DNA of 39,800 nt from Promethearchaeota archaeon (GTDB lineage: Archaea > Asgardarchaeota > Lokiarchaeia > Sigyniarchaeales > SOKP01): the NCBI GenBank assembly GCA_019894715.1, contig JAGXOA010000065.1:1-39800 (forward strand), written 5' to 3'. This document shows, piece by piece, positions 38,731 to 39,800 of the stretch. The translations under genes and the position numbers were made by a program. The notes beneath the pieces are model-generated. The model searched no databases and was not told the DNA's origin. It worked only from the letters and a program-made list of their open reading frames with translations. Positions within the stretch are counted from its first letter, which is position 1; the number at the start of each line of letters is the position of its first letter.

Positions 38731-38788
38731 ATGACGTCGTCTAAAGTAAGATTGGAAAATTATTAATTAAAAAAAAAAAGAATTATGA

Positions 38789-39541
38789 TTATTCTTTACT
38801 TTTAGGTCTAATATAGCCTAAATATGCTCCGATTAATGCTATAATTGCAAAAGTCCAGCCTGCAAAATAAAAAGGTGTATATCCAAAAATATCTAAAACA
38901 ATAATTAAAATTCTATCTATTGATTGACAAACTAATATAAGGATGAAGCTTAATCCCATAACTACCAGAGAATAGAAAGCTCTTTTATAAACAGACTGTT
39001 CAACAGCTTTAGATGCAGAGAAACAACTTTTCATGAAAGGAAAATAAATCACAAACATATAAAAACTAACGATTAGAAATGCAATAAGGTCAAATAATAA
39101 TTCTCCTTTAAAAAATACAAAGAAGATGTATCCTATCCCAATTGTACCATATAATATAACAATTATCCTATGAAGGTTATTATATCCCTTTGCAAACAAG
39201 TTAACTTTAAGAATATATGAAAAGAAAATAGCAATCATTAAAAATACAAATGAAAATCTAAATTCAGTAATTCTTAATAGAAACCAAGATGTAATTGTCT
39301 CTGGATCTGGAACGAGATCATCCACAAGATAATCTAATCCCGAATATAATTGTAATACTTTAGAAAGCCACGTAAAAATAATTGAAATCGTCATAAATAA
39401 GAAAATTATAAAAAGATAAAAAGTCAATTTCTGTTTTTTTTCCTTTAATTTCAAAAAAGCTAGGACTAACACTATAATAGCAATTATAATTATAAAAGTT
39501 TCAAAAACCATACCTGAAAAGATTAGATCTGTTTTGGACAT
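38789..39541 (-). CDS. Multi-pass (~7 TM) membrane protein of unknown function
   Basis: 250-aa ORF with about seven hydrophobic segments; no family recognised. Confidence 0.65.
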   Translation of the reverse strand: MSKTDLIFSGMVFETFIIIIAIIVLVLAFLKLKEKKQKLTFYLFIIFLFMTISIIFTWLSKVLQLYSGLDYLVDDLVPDPETITSWFLLRITEFRFSFVFLMIAIFFSYILKVNLFAKGYNNLHRIIVILYGTIGIGYIFFVFFKGELLFDLIAFLIVSFYMFVIYFPFMKSCFSASKAVEQSVYKRAFYSLVVMGLSFILILVCQSIDRILIIVLDIFGYTPFYFAGWTFAIIALIGAYLGYIRPKSKE

Positions 39542-39676
39542 AAATCTTCCGATTTAAATATTTAAATATTAAAATCTTAATGAAAATGGTATTATTTAAC
39601 TTTTATCTACTCTGAAGAACATAATTGAGATGAAAATCTAAATATATATCAATTTATCAACAATTGTTCAATATTA

Positions 39677-39800
39677 AGTGAACTACACACGGCCTAAAGA
39701 CCGTGGCTTCCTACGAGTACACAACCGCTTCTACTACGGGTTGGCCTGTTTATCGTAGAAAACCATTCCATCATATTTGGAATGATTCCTCGTTCACTGA
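39677..39800 (-). mobile_element. IS200/IS605 right end: probable tnpB 3' tail (stop at 39694-39696) overlapping an omegaRNA-like structure; continues past the window
   Basis: Reverse strand reads ...SERGIIPNMMEWFSTINRPTRSRSGCVLVGSHGL* then hairpin CACGGTC-TTTA-GGCCGTG and GTGTAGTTCAC. Nested complements CTACGA/TCGTAG, CAACC/GGTTG, CATTCCA/TGGAATG; closing AGTGAAC (39677-39683)/GTTCACT (39792-39798). Confidence 0.65.

Noticed and set aside
1-39800. tRNA and rRNA genes
   Set aside because: No convincing cloverleaf with a GGTTCRANNCC-type T-arm or GC-rich rRNA segment was seen by eye; a tRNAscan-SE run would settle this.

Overview
AT-rich, densely coded archaeal window. The gene content looks like an Asgard/Lokiarchaeia-type genome: Ras-superfamily small GTPase, JAMM/Rpn11-like protease, translin, longin-like protein, SepRS, [FeFe]-hydrogenase-like protein, Alba, prefoldin beta, archaeal ThrRS and AspRS. 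This assignment is inference from protein features read by eye. Most of the window is ordinary informational and metabolic genes. They include a ribL-ribK FAD pair, an ECF transporter operon, a GH94 phosphorylase and a family 5 ABC substrate-binding protein that runs off the left edge. The most interesting signal lies between the genes, where several loci resemble the 3' ends of IS200/IS605 TnpB elements (omegaRNA/reRNA-like). Two are ~146-nt + strand copies at 17479-17626 and 38586-38730. They are about 87% identical and lose similarity abruptly right after a shared TAGTTCA, as a guide-RNA scaffold followed by different guides would. A third, on the minus strand at the right edge (39677-39800), overlaps what looks like the tail of a tnpB ORF. 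There is also an orphan terminal hairpin at 6938-6981 and an internally deleted tnpB relic at 12233-12580. Other observations include a 565-bp TIR-bounded decayed element, nested inverted repeats in a convergent intergenic region, a 3x24-bp repeat at the start of a histidine kinase, and two disrupted small ORFs. No database or folding software was used; all family names are from motif recognition.
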